Source of the DNA: Clostridia bacterium
Lineage (GTDB): Bacteria; Bacillota; Clostridia; TANB77; CAG-465
DNA length: 42,311 bases
Direction: 5' to 3'
Assembly: GCA_028684095.1 (NCBI GenBank)
Contig: JAQUGQ010000013.1
Location: forward strand, 1-42,311
The position numbers and the translations under genes were made by a program. Shown here one piece after another: positions 27,462-35,075 of this stretch; positions within the stretch are counted from its first letter, which is position 1; the number at the start of each line of letters is the position of its first letter. The notes beneath the pieces are model-generated. The model saw only the letters and a program-made list of their open reading frames with translations. It made no database searches and had not been told where the DNA came from.

Positions 27462-27812
27462 TTATATTATTTCAACTGTATCTCCAATTAAAACAAGATC
27501 ATAAAGTTCAATAACATCTTCATTGTATAAACGTATACACCCTTTTGAAATATTTTTACCAATTGAATTTGGATTATTCGTACCATGAATACCATAATGG
27601 GGTTTAGATAAACCTAGCCATCTAACACCAAATGGTCCACCAGGATAAAGTATTTTTCTAATTATTGTGAATACTCCCTTTGGTGAAGGTGTAGATTGTT
27701 TACCGACAGCAATAGGATAAATTTTAAACAGTTCATTATCTATGTATAGTGATAGTGTATGTTCAATAATATTTATACTAATATTATAAATTGGCTTAGG
27801 ATATATATACAT
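27462..27812 (-). CDS. minimal L,D-transpeptidase (YkuD domain)
   Basis: This 116-aa protein consists of little more than a YkuD catalytic domain. It shows the substrate strand P-S-P-K-G-V-F-T-I and P-G-G-P-F-G-V-R-W-L-G-L. The active-site block is H-G-T-N-N-P-N-S-I-G followed by S-K-G-C-I-R-L, whose cysteine is the nucleophile. Family members form 3-3 peptidoglycan crosslinks or attach proteins to the wall. It has no signal peptide, anchor or LysM domain, which is odd for a wall enzyme. GGAGG is 7 nt from the ATG at 27812 but only 1 nt from the ATG at 27818, so 27812 is preferred. Confidence 0.88.
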   Translation of the reverse strand: MYIYPKPIYNISINIIEHTLSLYIDNELFKIYPIAVGKQSTPSPKGVFTIIRKILYPGGPFGVRWLGLSKPHYGIHGTNNPNSIGKNISKGCIRLYNEDVIELYDLVLIGDTVEII

Positions 27813-27818
27813 AATCAT

Positions 27819-28102
27819 TCCTCCAACTAACTAATATATGTTTATTCATAAGTATAGAATTTTATACTTTATAAATTTGTATAAAATATGGAATATTTAA
27901 ACCAAATAGAAACAATGCAAGGAAAAAAGTAGAATGTTTTGTTATTAATAAATTAAGTAATCTAAACGGTAGTGCAAACTTATCATTTAAATAATATATT
28001 GCCTCTTTAAATGATATTATAAAGTTTCAGGTATGATTTGTTTGAAAAATTATAAAATATCACTATAAATATTATTTTTATACTAAAAATTACTGTAAAG
28101 TA
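27819..28102. other. gene-free stretch
   Basis: The leader of the minus-strand transpeptidase gene, including an inverted repeat AAGTATA (27850-27856) with TATACTT (27863-27869) that could be an operator or part of its promoter. The rest (27880-28100) is AT-rich with no frame or structure I can support. Confidence 0.4.
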
Positions 28103-28131
28103 TTGACAATTAGATGAAAGTATAATATACT
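28103..28131 (+). promoter_or_regulatory. strong promoter of a short RNA
   Basis: TTGACA (28103-28108), a 17-bp spacer, then TATACT (28126-28131). Transcription would start near 28138-28140, only about 10 nt before a GC-rich hairpin. Confidence 0.7.
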
Positions 28132-28137
28132 ATTTAT

Positions 28138-28180
28138 AGTAGATCGTACCTTGGCAACCTTTGGGCCCAAGGTCTTTTTA
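28138..28180 (+). ncRNA. candidate short structured RNA upstream of an Abi_2 gene remnant
   Basis: A promoter leads straight into ACCTTGG (28148-28154), a 12-nt loop, CCAAGGT (28167-28173) and then CTTTTTA, i.e. a ~43-nt self-terminating RNA. The loop contains ACCTTTGGGC, which could compete for the same CCCAAGGT arm, so two pairings or a pseudoknot are possible. It is unusually GC-rich for this window. Its place directly before an Abi_2-type gene recalls the reported abiF RNA motif, but I could not compare it with that model. Simple attenuation of the downstream gene is the alternative. Confidence 0.5.
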
Positions 28181-28214
28181 TACCAAAAAAAAAATATATA
28201 TAGGAGAAGAATAT

Positions 28215-28352
28215 ATGAAAATATTTAAGACAATCGAAGAGCAAATAGAAATATTAAAACAAAGAGGGTTAATTATAAATAATTATAATGAAACGAGAAA
28301 TATTAAAACAGAAAAACAAGTATTAATTAAAATACTTGTTTTTTATAATTGA
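28215..28352 (+). pseudogene. truncated Abi_2 (AbiD/AbiF-type abortive infection) gene
   Basis: ATG 28215 follows TAGGAGAAG. The first ~25 residues match the Abi_2 N-terminus: F-K-T-I-E-E-Q-I-E-I-L-K-Q-R-G-L-I-I-N-N. Normal members continue for 250-350 aa with an N-Y-Y-R-L-x-G-Y-type motif. Here the frame leaves the family after about residue 28, runs through a terminator hairpin and ends at 45 aa. The gene is therefore a 5' remnant; its promoter-hairpin leader survives. Confidence 0.6.
28312..28344. terminator. bidirectional terminator
   Basis: AAAAACAAGTATT (28312-28324) pairs perfectly with AATACTTGTTTTT (28331-28343) around a 6-nt loop, with A and T tracts outside. It lies 19 bp from the metK stop on the minus strand. 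Confidence 0.85.
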
Positions 28353-28362
28353 ATAGGTATTA

Positions 28363-29376
28363 TTAACTAAAATGTCCAAATCTTGCTAGTTCTTCATATT
28401 TTATGTCTCTAAGTCTTAAGTCTTTTATAATATTAGCAGGTTTACATTCATCATATAATCTTTCATCTGGTTCTATTGTACCTTCATTACAATCTATATA
28501 TATTGCGAGTGGATGATCTATTCCAATTGCATAACTCAGTTGAACTTCACACCATTTAAGATTTTTAAATTTTAATAAACGTTTTGCTATTTCTCTTGCT
28601 TTATATGCGCCACTTCTATCCACTTTACTTGGATCTTTACCACTGAAAGCACCGCCACCAACATTAGCGAAAGATTGATAACTATCCACAACTATTTTTC
28701 TACCTGTAAGTCCAGCATCTCCTTCAAATCCGCCTATTTCAAATTTACCTGTTGGATTGATAAGATATTCATGTATTTTTATGTTATATTTACTTACTAT
28801 ATTTTCTACTAAATCTTTTATTAAATTATCAGTTTCATTTCTTTGCTCTTCTGTATTTTGATAACATATTGTAAAAGTTTTAATTTCCAATAATTTAAAG
28901 TTAGTATCATATAGTCCAGTTATTTGTGATTTTCCATCAGGTTTAAATCTATTATCTGTTTTTCTAAGTTCATCATATTTTTTAGACAATTCTTGTAATA
29001 TAACCATAGCAGTAGGAAGACATTGTACAGTATCGTTACAAGCATAGCCAAACATCATTCCATTATCTCCAGCACCACCTATATCAACACCTTGTGAAAT
29101 ATCATTACTTTGTTTGCCTAAGTTGTTTATAACTTCATAGTCTGTATTATACCCTATATCTGATAATACTCTTTTTGTTATAACTTCTACATCAATATCA
29201 GCATTACTAGTTACTTCTCCTGTAATAAATATTTTTCCTTTACCACCAACAACTTCAATACCACATCTACTATATTTGTCATGTTTCAAACATTCATCTA
29301 GTATTGCATCACTAATTTGATCACATACCTTATCTGGATGTCCTCTAAAGACAATCTCATTACTATATAATTTCAT
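28363..29376 (-). CDS. metK: S-adenosylmethionine synthetase, short divergent form
   Basis: This enzyme makes S-adenosylmethionine from methionine and ATP. Conserved blocks are present: G-H-P-D-K-V-C-D-Q-I-S-D-A, G-A-G-D-N-G-M-M-F-G-Y-A (usually GAGDQG), E-G-D-A-G-L-T-G-R-K-I-V-V-D-S-Y and G-G-G-A-F-S-G-K-D-P-S-K-V-D-R-S. At 337 aa it is about 50-60 residues shorter than standard MetK (~390). The N-terminus is shorter, the mobile loop before GAGD is only a few residues (Q-G-V-D-I-G-G-A-G-D), and the H-G-G-G histidine is replaced (N-V-G-G-G). AATAATGGAGGAATAAT leads to the ATG. It is divergent from lysA. The metal- and ATP-binding residues look intact, so activity is likely, but this may be a second, specialised copy. 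Confidence 0.9.
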   Translation of the reverse strand: MKLYSNEIVFRGHPDKVCDQISDAILDECLKHDKYSRCGIEVVGGKGKIFITGEVTSNADIDVEVITKRVLSDIGYNTDYEVINNLGKQSNDISQGVDIGGAGDNGMMFGYACNDTVQCLPTAMVILQELSKKYDELRKTDNRFKPDGKSQITGLYDTNFKLLEIKTFTICYQNTEEQRNETDNLIKDLVENIVSKYNIKIHEYLINPTGKFEIGGFEGDAGLTGRKIVVDSYQSFANVGGGAFSGKDPSKVDRSGAYKAREIAKRLLKFKNLKWCEVQLSYAIGIDHPLAIYIDCNEGTIEPDERLYDECKPANIIKDLRLRDIKYEELARFGHFS

Positions 29377-29401
29377 TATTATTCCTCCATTATTATATAT
29401 G

Positions 29402-29422
29402 TTAGTTAGCTTAATTAACTAA
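29402..29422. promoter_or_regulatory. inverted repeat in the metK leader
   Basis: TTAGTTA (29402-29408) and TAACTAA (29416-29422) form a 7-bp inverted repeat between the metK promoter and its start. It could be an operator or an RNA hairpin. No S-box or other SAM riboswitch is recognisable here. Confidence 0.35.
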
Positions 29423-29431
29423 TTAATGATG

Positions 29432-29460
29432 ATTATATCATATCTATTGTTATTTGTATA
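29432..29460 (-). promoter_or_regulatory. probable metK promoter
   Basis: On the minus strand: TATACA (29460-29455), a 17-bp spacer, then TATAAT (29437-29432). Confidence 0.5.
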
Positions 29461-29547
29461 GTATAAGTTCTTTTTATACTCAAAAGTAAATAAGATTAGT
29501 ATATATACATTATATATTAAAAAAATAATATTAAAAAAGGAGGAATT

Positions 29548-30846
29548 ATGATAAATATAAATAACCCAGAAATAAATGAAATTGGTCATCTTGTAATAGG
29601 TGGAATGGATGTAGTAGATTTGGTAAAAAAATATGGAACTCCTCTATATGTGATAGATGAAGAAACTTTCGTAGAAAATATGAGAAAATTTAAAAACTCT
29701 ATTGATAAATTCTATAATAGAAATGGACGTGTACTTTATGCAAGTAAAACATTTTGTTGCATAGAAGCAATTAAAATAGCAGCCGCAGAAGGACTTGGAA
29801 TAGATGTTGTATCAGGTGGAGAGTTATACACAGCTATAAAGGCGGGGATTAATCCATTAAAAATAGTTTTTCATGGAAATAATAAAAGTATACAAGAGCT
29901 TGAAATGGCAATAGAAAGTAAAGTAGGAAGAATAATTGTAGATAGTATATATGAACTTAATGTTTTAAATCAAATTGCAAAAGAAAAAAGTGTAATAGTT
30001 GATATAATGCTTAGAATAAAACCTGGTATAGATGTTCATACACATGATTATATTAAAACAGGACAAATAGATAGTAAATTTGGTATTGCTTTAGAAAATA
30101 AAGAGGCAGAAGAAGCGGTTAAAGAGGCTATAGGTAAACAAAATATAAATTTAATGGGGTTACATTGTCATATAGGTTCACAAATATTTGATGTAGAACC
30201 TTTTGAAGATACTGCAGAAATAATGTTAGAATTTATAGCTGATATAAAAAACAAATATAACTATGAAATACTAGAACTAAACTTAGGTGGTGGTTTTGGT
30301 ATAATGTACACAAATGAAGATAATCCAGTGGCTTATGAAAAATATATGGAATTGATATCTAAAGTAGTAATAGAAAGCTGTAGTAAATTTAATATAAAAG
30401 TACCATTTATTTATATAGAACCAGGTAGATCAATATCAGGACCTGCAGGAATAACATTGTACACTGTTGGAACAATCAAAGAAATAGAAGGTATAAGAAA
30501 GTATGTATCTATTGATGGTGGAATGACAGATAATCCTAGATATGCATTATATCAAGCAAAGTATACAGTAAGAGTTGCAAATAAAATGAACGAAACAATA
30601 GATGATGTAATAACTTTAGCAGGTAAATGTTGTGAGAGTGGAGACTTACTTGGTGAAAATATGAAAATTCAAAAACCTGAACCATTAGATATTATAGTTG
30701 TATACTCAACAGGAGCATACAATTATTCGATGTCATCAAATTATAACCGTATTTTAAAACCACCTGTAATTATGATAAATGATAGAAAATCTAGAGTAAT
30801 TGTAAAAGGTGAAACATTTGAAGACCTTATAAGAAACGATATATAG
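29548..30846 (+). CDS. lysA: diaminopimelate decarboxylase
   Basis: This 432-aa PLP enzyme of the alanine-racemase-like fold makes lysine from meso-diaminopimelate, the last step of the DAP pathway. Y-A-S-K-T-F-C-C (~64-71) carries the PLP lysine. H-C-H-I-G-S-Q is near 207, L-N-L-G-G-G-F-G-I is the phosphate-binding loop, E-P-G-R-S-I lies at ~291, and C-C-E-S-G-D is the conserved cysteine/acid block near 362. AAAGGAGG lies upstream of the ATG. It is monocistronic and divergent from metK. Confidence 0.95.
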   Translation: MININNPEINEIGHLVIGGMDVVDLVKKYGTPLYVIDEETFVENMRKFKNSIDKFYNRNGRVLYASKTFCCIEAIKIAAAEGLGIDVVSGGELYTAIKAGINPLKIVFHGNNKSIQELEMAIESKVGRIIVDSIYELNVLNQIAKEKSVIVDIMLRIKPGIDVHTHDYIKTGQIDSKFGIALENKEAEEAVKEAIGKQNINLMGLHCHIGSQIFDVEPFEDTAEIMLEFIADIKNKYNYEILELNLGGGFGIMYTNEDNPVAYEKYMELISKVVIESCSKFNIKVPFIYIEPGRSISGPAGITLYTVGTIKEIEGIRKYVSIDGGMTDNPRYALYQAKYTVRVANKMNETIDDVITLAGKCCESGDLLGENMKIQKPEPLDIIVVYSTGAYNYSMSSNYNRILKPPVIMINDRKSRVIVKGETFEDLIRNDI

Positions 30847-30917
30847 TAATGTTTATTATTACAATTCTAAGAAAAAAATAGTTACAATAATATTTATTAA
30901 TGCAATATCTATTATAT

Positions 30918-30956
30918 AAAACGAGTTTCTAAGTACATTAGAAGCTAGTTTTTCTT
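30918..30956 (+). terminator. rho-independent terminator
   Basis: AAAACGAGTTTCTAA (30918-30932) pairs with TTAGAAGCTAGTTTT (30938-30952; one mismatch, one G-U), followed by a T-rich run. Confidence 0.7.
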
Positions 30957-31058
30957 TTTATTGTATTATTACAACGAAATTTAACATATTTACTTTATTT
31001 TTGTCTTAAAATATAGTATAATTATTGTCATATAAAAAAAAAATTAGGAGTGATTTTA

Positions 31059-31985
31059 TTGAGTATGAAGGTAGGTATACCAAGAGCCCTATTGTATTTT
31101 AAATATAGAGACATGTGGATTAATTTTTTTAGGAAATTAGAAATAGATATAGTTATAAGTCCACAAACAAATAGAGAAATATTAAATAATGGACTTAAAT
31201 ATTCTATAGATGAATCATGTTTGTCATCTAAGGTGTTTATGGGTCATGTAGAGTATTTAAGAGACAAATGTGATCTTATATTTATTCCAAGAGTAGCTAA
31301 AACAGGTAAAAAACAAGAACTTTGTGTTAAGTTTTTTGGACTTTCTGATATTGTAAATAATACTTTTTCAGAAGTCAAAATCTTAGATTATAATCATGAT
31401 GTAGATAAAAGACAAAGTGAAATGAAGGCATATTTGGATTTGGGATTAAAATTAGGTAAATCGCCTATGCAAATTCTAAAAGCATATACATATGCTTTTA
31501 AATGTAAATTAGAAAAAGACAAAAAACGTTTAGATAAACAAAATGAACTACTACTTTTTGATGATAAATTAAAGGTTTTAATAGTATCTCATTCATATAA
31601 CACATATGATGAATATATAGGTGGACCTGTAGTAAATTATTTAAAAGAATTAAATGTTACCCCTATATTTGCAGATATAGTTGATAAAAAGCTAGCTAAT
31701 AAAGAGGCTAATAATATATCGGAAAAAATTTATTGGGCATATAATAGAGAATTATTAGGTGGAATTGAAGTATATAAAGATAGAGTTGATGGCATTATAC
31801 TTATTACAACTTTCCCATGTGGTCCAGATTCTTTGGCAAACGAAATGATAACGAAAAGAGTAAAAAACAAACCTATAATTACAATAATATTAGATGAACA
31901 AGATGGAAGTGCTGGTATGATTACTAGAATTGAAAGTTTCATAGATATATTGCAAATAAGAAAAGCTAGAAAAATAGTTAAATAA
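31059..31985 (+). CDS. DUF2229-type, acyl-CoA dehydratase activase-related protein
   Basis: This protein (~308 aa) matches the DUF2229 segment of giant (R)-2-hydroxyacyl-CoA dehydratase activase-like proteins: it starts K-V-G-I-P-R-A-L-L-Y-F and includes D-E-S-C-L-S-S-K-V-F-M-G-H, F-I-P-R-V and D-E-Q-D-G-S-A-G-M. In many bacteria DUF2229, the dehydratase-like domain and the ATPase activase are fused in one ~1400-aa chain; here they are three consecutive genes. AGGAG is 8 nt before TTG 31059, 14 nt before ATG 31065 and overlaps GTG 31050, so TTG is the best start. The function is probably ATP-driven electron transfer through Fe-S clusters; the substrate is unknown. Confidence 0.8.
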   Translation: MSMKVGIPRALLYFKYRDMWINFFRKLEIDIVISPQTNREILNNGLKYSIDESCLSSKVFMGHVEYLRDKCDLIFIPRVAKTGKKQELCVKFFGLSDIVNNTFSEVKILDYNHDVDKRQSEMKAYLDLGLKLGKSPMQILKAYTYAFKCKLEKDKKRLDKQNELLLFDDKLKVLIVSHSYNTYDEYIGGPVVNYLKELNVTPIFADIVDKKLANKEANNISEKIYWAYNRELLGGIEVYKDRVDGIILITTFPCGPDSLANEMITKRVKNKPIITIILDEQDGSAGMITRIESFIDILQIRKARKIVK

Positions 31986-31997
31986 AGGAGAATAATT

Positions 31998-33071
31998 ATG
32001 AGTAAGCAGAAAACAGCATGTTTTCCACAAATAGCAAACTATAGTATACCGGTAGATATGTATGTGAAAAATGTATTAGATATGAAAACAATTACTTGTC
32101 CTATGACTACTAAAAAAACTTTAGAGTTAGGTAGTAAACATAGTCCTGATTACGTTTGTACACCTTTTAAATATTCACTAGGAAACTATATTGAAGCTAT
32201 TGAAATAGGTGCAGATACTTTAATAATACCTGCTATTGGATGTAGATTAGGTTACTATGATGAAGTTCAAAAAACAATACTTGAAGACTTAGGATATAAA
32301 ATTAATATGGTAAATTTATTTGAACATGGAAATAATATCATGGGAATATATAAATTATGCAAAACGTACAATCCTAAATTAAAGATAAAAAAATTTATCA
32401 AAACGTTATATTTGGTATCTAAAACAGTAATATATATGGATATAATGGAAGACTATATAAGGAAAAATATTGGATTTGAAAAAGAAGATGGAAAAATGGA
32501 AAAAATATATCAGTTGTTTTTACAGGGTATAAAAAAATCTACTAGAGTTAAACACGTAAAAAAACTTTACGAAAAGTATTTTGCGATGCTAAAAGAGGTT
32601 GAAATAGATAAGCCTGAAAATCCTATAAGGGTTGGAATAGTTGGTGATTTATATACAATATTGGAACCTTTTGGAAATTGTAATATAGAAAAGCATTTAG
32701 CTAAAAAAGGAATAGAAATTAATAGACCTATGACATTAACTCATATGTTTGGAGAACTACAAAACGAAAAATTATTACTTAAACAAAGTGGAAAATATCT
32801 AAAATATGCAATAGGCGGAAATGCTACTGATAGTGTAGCTAAAGCAAAAATGATGGCAGAAAATAATATTGATGGTATAATTCATATTAAGGCTGCTTCT
32901 TGTACACCAGAAATTACAGCTATGAGTGCTTTGCAAAATATTTCAAATGATTATAAAGTACCAATACTTTACTTTACATTTGATACTGAAACTAGTGAAA
33001 CGGGTGTTTTAACTAGAATAGAAGCTTTTCATGATATGTTAATCATGAAAGACTTAAAGGAAGTGAGATAA
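31998..33071 (+). CDS. 2-hydroxyacyl-CoA dehydratase-like (HgdB/D-type) Fe-S protein
   Basis: This 357-aa protein belongs to the HGD-D / BcrB-C fold. It has cysteines in typical cluster-ligand contexts: T-I-T-C-P-M-T, Y-V-C-T-P-F-K-Y-S-L-G-N, A-I-G-C-R-L-G-Y and K-A-A-S-C-T-P-E-I-T-A. R-V-G-I-V-G-D-L-Y opens the second Rossmann-like half. Such proteins either dehydrate 2-hydroxyacyl-CoAs or, as in double-cubane cluster proteins, reduce small molecules after activation. AAAGGAG precedes the ATG, 12 nt behind the DUF2229 gene. The activase gene follows after 3 nt. Confidence 0.8.
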   Translation: MSKQKTACFPQIANYSIPVDMYVKNVLDMKTITCPMTTKKTLELGSKHSPDYVCTPFKYSLGNYIEAIEIGADTLIIPAIGCRLGYYDEVQKTILEDLGYKINMVNLFEHGNNIMGIYKLCKTYNPKLKIKKFIKTLYLVSKTVIYMDIMEDYIRKNIGFEKEDGKMEKIYQLFLQGIKKSTRVKHVKKLYEKYFAMLKEVEIDKPENPIRVGIVGDLYTILEPFGNCNIEKHLAKKGIEINRPMTLTHMFGELQNEKLLLKQSGKYLKYAIGGNATDSVAKAKMMAENNIDGIIHIKAASCTPEITAMSALQNISNDYKVPILYFTFDTETSETGVLTRIEAFHDMLIMKDLKEVR

Positions 33072-33074
33072 TTT

Positions 33075-34026
33075 ATGAAAAAAGCATATTTAGGTGTAGA
33101 TATAGGATCAATTTCTACGAAGGCAGCAGTTATTGATGAAAATAATAAAGTTATTGCTAGTAAATATATATGGACTAGCCGGAAACCCTGCACAAGCTGT
33201 AAAAATTTTATTAAAGGATATAGAAAAAACAATTGATAATCAATATAAAATAGTGAACGTAGGAACAACAGGTTCTGCTAGAAAACTTATAGGTACTATG
33301 CTTAATGCAAAAGTAGTGAAAAATGAAATAACTGCTCATGCAATAGGTACATTATCTATTGTTCCAGATGCTAGAACAATTATTGAAATTGGTGGACAAG
33401 ATTCAAAAATAATAATAATTGAAGATGGTATTGTAACAGATTATGCTATGAATACTTTATGTGCAGCTGGTACAGGTTCATTTTTATCAAGTCAAGCTAA
33501 AAGACTTGAATTAGATATAGAAGAATTTTCTGAAATGGCTTGTAGTAGTGATAATCCAACTAAAATAGCAGCAAGATGTACAGTTTTTGCTGAAAGTGAT
33601 CTTGTACACAAAGCACAAATTGGACATAAAAAAGAAGATATAGTAGCAGGACTTTGTAGAGCAGTAGTTCATAACTATTTGAACAATGTTGGTAAAGGAA
33701 AGTCAATAAAAAATCCGGTTGTATTTCAAGGTGGTGTAAGCAAAAATAAAGGGGTTGTACGTGAATTTGAAAGAGAACTTAATACCAAGGTATATGTTGA
33801 TGAAAATGGACATATAATGGGTGCTATAGGTGTTGCTATACTTGCGAAGCAGCAAAAGGATGAAATAGATTTTTCATTTGATATTACTGATATAGAATTT
33901 GAAACAAAAGGTATAGAATGTGATAAATGTGCTAATAACTGTGAAATAATATGTGTTTATAAGGATAAAATACTTGTTGATGCATGGGGAAATAAATGTG
34001 ATAGAGGTAGAGCTAAAGTAAAGTAA
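33075..34026 (+). pseudogene. acyl-CoA dehydratase activase (BadF/BadG/HgdC ATPase), one-base frameshift
   Basis: ATG 33075 starts the family N-terminus, G-V-D-I-G-S-I-S-T-K (ATP phosphate loop). The frame should continue Y-I-W-T-A-G-N-P-A-Q-A, but one extra base within 33174-33177 throws it off. The other frame then runs intact to TAA 34024-34026, with G-G-Q-D-S-K-I-I and the cluster-ligand blocks C-A-A-G-T-G-S-F and A-R-C-T-V-F-A-E-S. The C-terminal extension C-D-K-C-A-N-N-C-E-I-I-C is cysteine-rich. Restored length is 316 aa. Activases are [4Fe-4S] homodimers that use ATP hydrolysis to push electrons onto the dehydratase encoded just upstream. A sequence error would make this an ordinary intact gene; otherwise an alternative start at ATG 33133 would lack the phosphate loop. 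Confidence 0.82.
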
Positions 34027-34027
34027 A
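34001..34027 (+). repeat. 27-bp repeat, copy A (3' end of the activase gene)
   Basis: The 27 bp beginning ATAGAGGTAGAGC encode most of the final D-R-G-R-A-K-V-K and stop of the activase. The same 27 bp recur at 35774-35800 and 41434-41460. Confidence 0.85.
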
Positions 34028-34060
34028 GTAAAAGTATTAACGTCAAAATATTTACTTTTT
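34025..34060 (+). terminator. possible terminator after the activase operon
   Basis: AAAGTAAA (34025-34032) can pair with TTTACTTT (34051-34058), followed by T. The stem is short and AT-rich. Confidence 0.4.
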
Positions 34061-34163
34061 AATCTTTAATTAATAGAATAATATTAATTTGGAATATATT
34101 TTTTAGTAAATATATTGATATATTATGGATTTTGTGATATATTGTAAATAGGAAGTGATTGTT

Positions 34164-35057
34164 ATGGAAAAAATTAAGAATAAGATTTTAAGTTTTTTTA
34201 AGAATGTCAAATTAAGTGTTAATGAAAAAAAAGACAAAAAAGTAATTATTATTCTAGTTGTAATAATCTTAATGTTATTACTATTGTTGTTTTTTGTATT
34301 TAAGACTTGGTTTTTTGTTTTTACTTTAGTAGGTATAATGTTAATATACTTTTTCAGAATTATCATTAGTTCAATTACAAAAGGATTTACAAAAATATTT
34401 TACATATTATTGATAGTGATATATTTTATACTGATGTTTAATATGGGTTTAAATTCGGTAATAATTAAAGATTCTAATGTTAATATTTCTAAGCAAATAA
34501 ATTATACAAAAGAATTTGATTTGAATAATAATTTAGGAAAGTATAAAGTTGAGTTAGTCACAGAAAAAACAAGCTATACTTTAAAAATTACAATAACATA
34601 TGATAATAAAAATTTACCAAGTGATTTTTACTGGTTTCCGATAGAATCTAGAGCATATGAAGATCAAGGTGTAATGGTTAGAAATAATGATTTAATGGCT
34701 TGTTTTATACATTCTGACGATGAAAAAATAGGAATTAAATATAGTGCTGAATTTGGACCTAGTTGGGATACTGATGAAAATAATAACCCGATTTTAAGAG
34801 AATTTTCAACTAGTACAGTAACGTATAAATTTCCTAATATAGTACTATTAAAGGACATTGCAAAGTATGATAAAATAAGTATATTTAAGTTTTATGCAAA
34901 AGAAGTTGGAATCAAAGATGTCAAAATTGAAAATTCTGCTGAGGGTGCTAAGTCTACATCATATGTTCATAAATATGAAAATGCATATAATTTGCATCCT
35001 GCGATGGCCGCAGCAACTATAAATTGGGCAGATATTTTCAAAGAAATGGGTATATAA
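34164..35057 (+). CDS. membrane protein with extracytoplasmic domain, unknown function
   Basis: This 297-aa protein has a lysine-rich cytoplasmic start (K-K-D-K-K), then three hydrophobic segments (~27-47, 50-68, 76-97). A ~200-residue domain follows, probably outside the cell. The domain has F-Y-W-F-P-I-E-S-R-A-Y-E-D-Q-G and ends N-W-A-D-I-F-K-E-M-G-I. No catalytic motif or family is recognised. AGGAAGTGA fits ATG 34164; the GTG at 34155 is inside the ribosome site. It is 18 nt before a second anchored protein gene, so the two are probably co-transcribed and may act together at the membrane. Confidence 0.65.
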   Translation: MEKIKNKILSFFKNVKLSVNEKKDKKVIIILVVIILMLLLLLFFVFKTWFFVFTLVGIMLIYFFRIIISSITKGFTKIFYILLIVIYFILMFNMGLNSVIIKDSNVNISKQINYTKEFDLNNNLGKYKVELVTEKTSYTLKITITYDNKNLPSDFYWFPIESRAYEDQGVMVRNNDLMACFIHSDDEKIGIKYSAEFGPSWDTDENNNPILREFSTSTVTYKFPNIVLLKDIAKYDKISIFKFYAKEVGIKDVKIENSAEGAKSTSYVHKYENAYNLHPAMAAATINWADIFKEMGI

Positions 35058-35075
35058 TTCTAAGGAGGAATTAGT

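Noticed and set aside
29377-29547. SAM riboswitch (S-box) in the metK/lysA intergenic region
   Set aside because: No GC-rich multi-stem core or conserved S-box segments are present; only short AT-rich inverted repeats.
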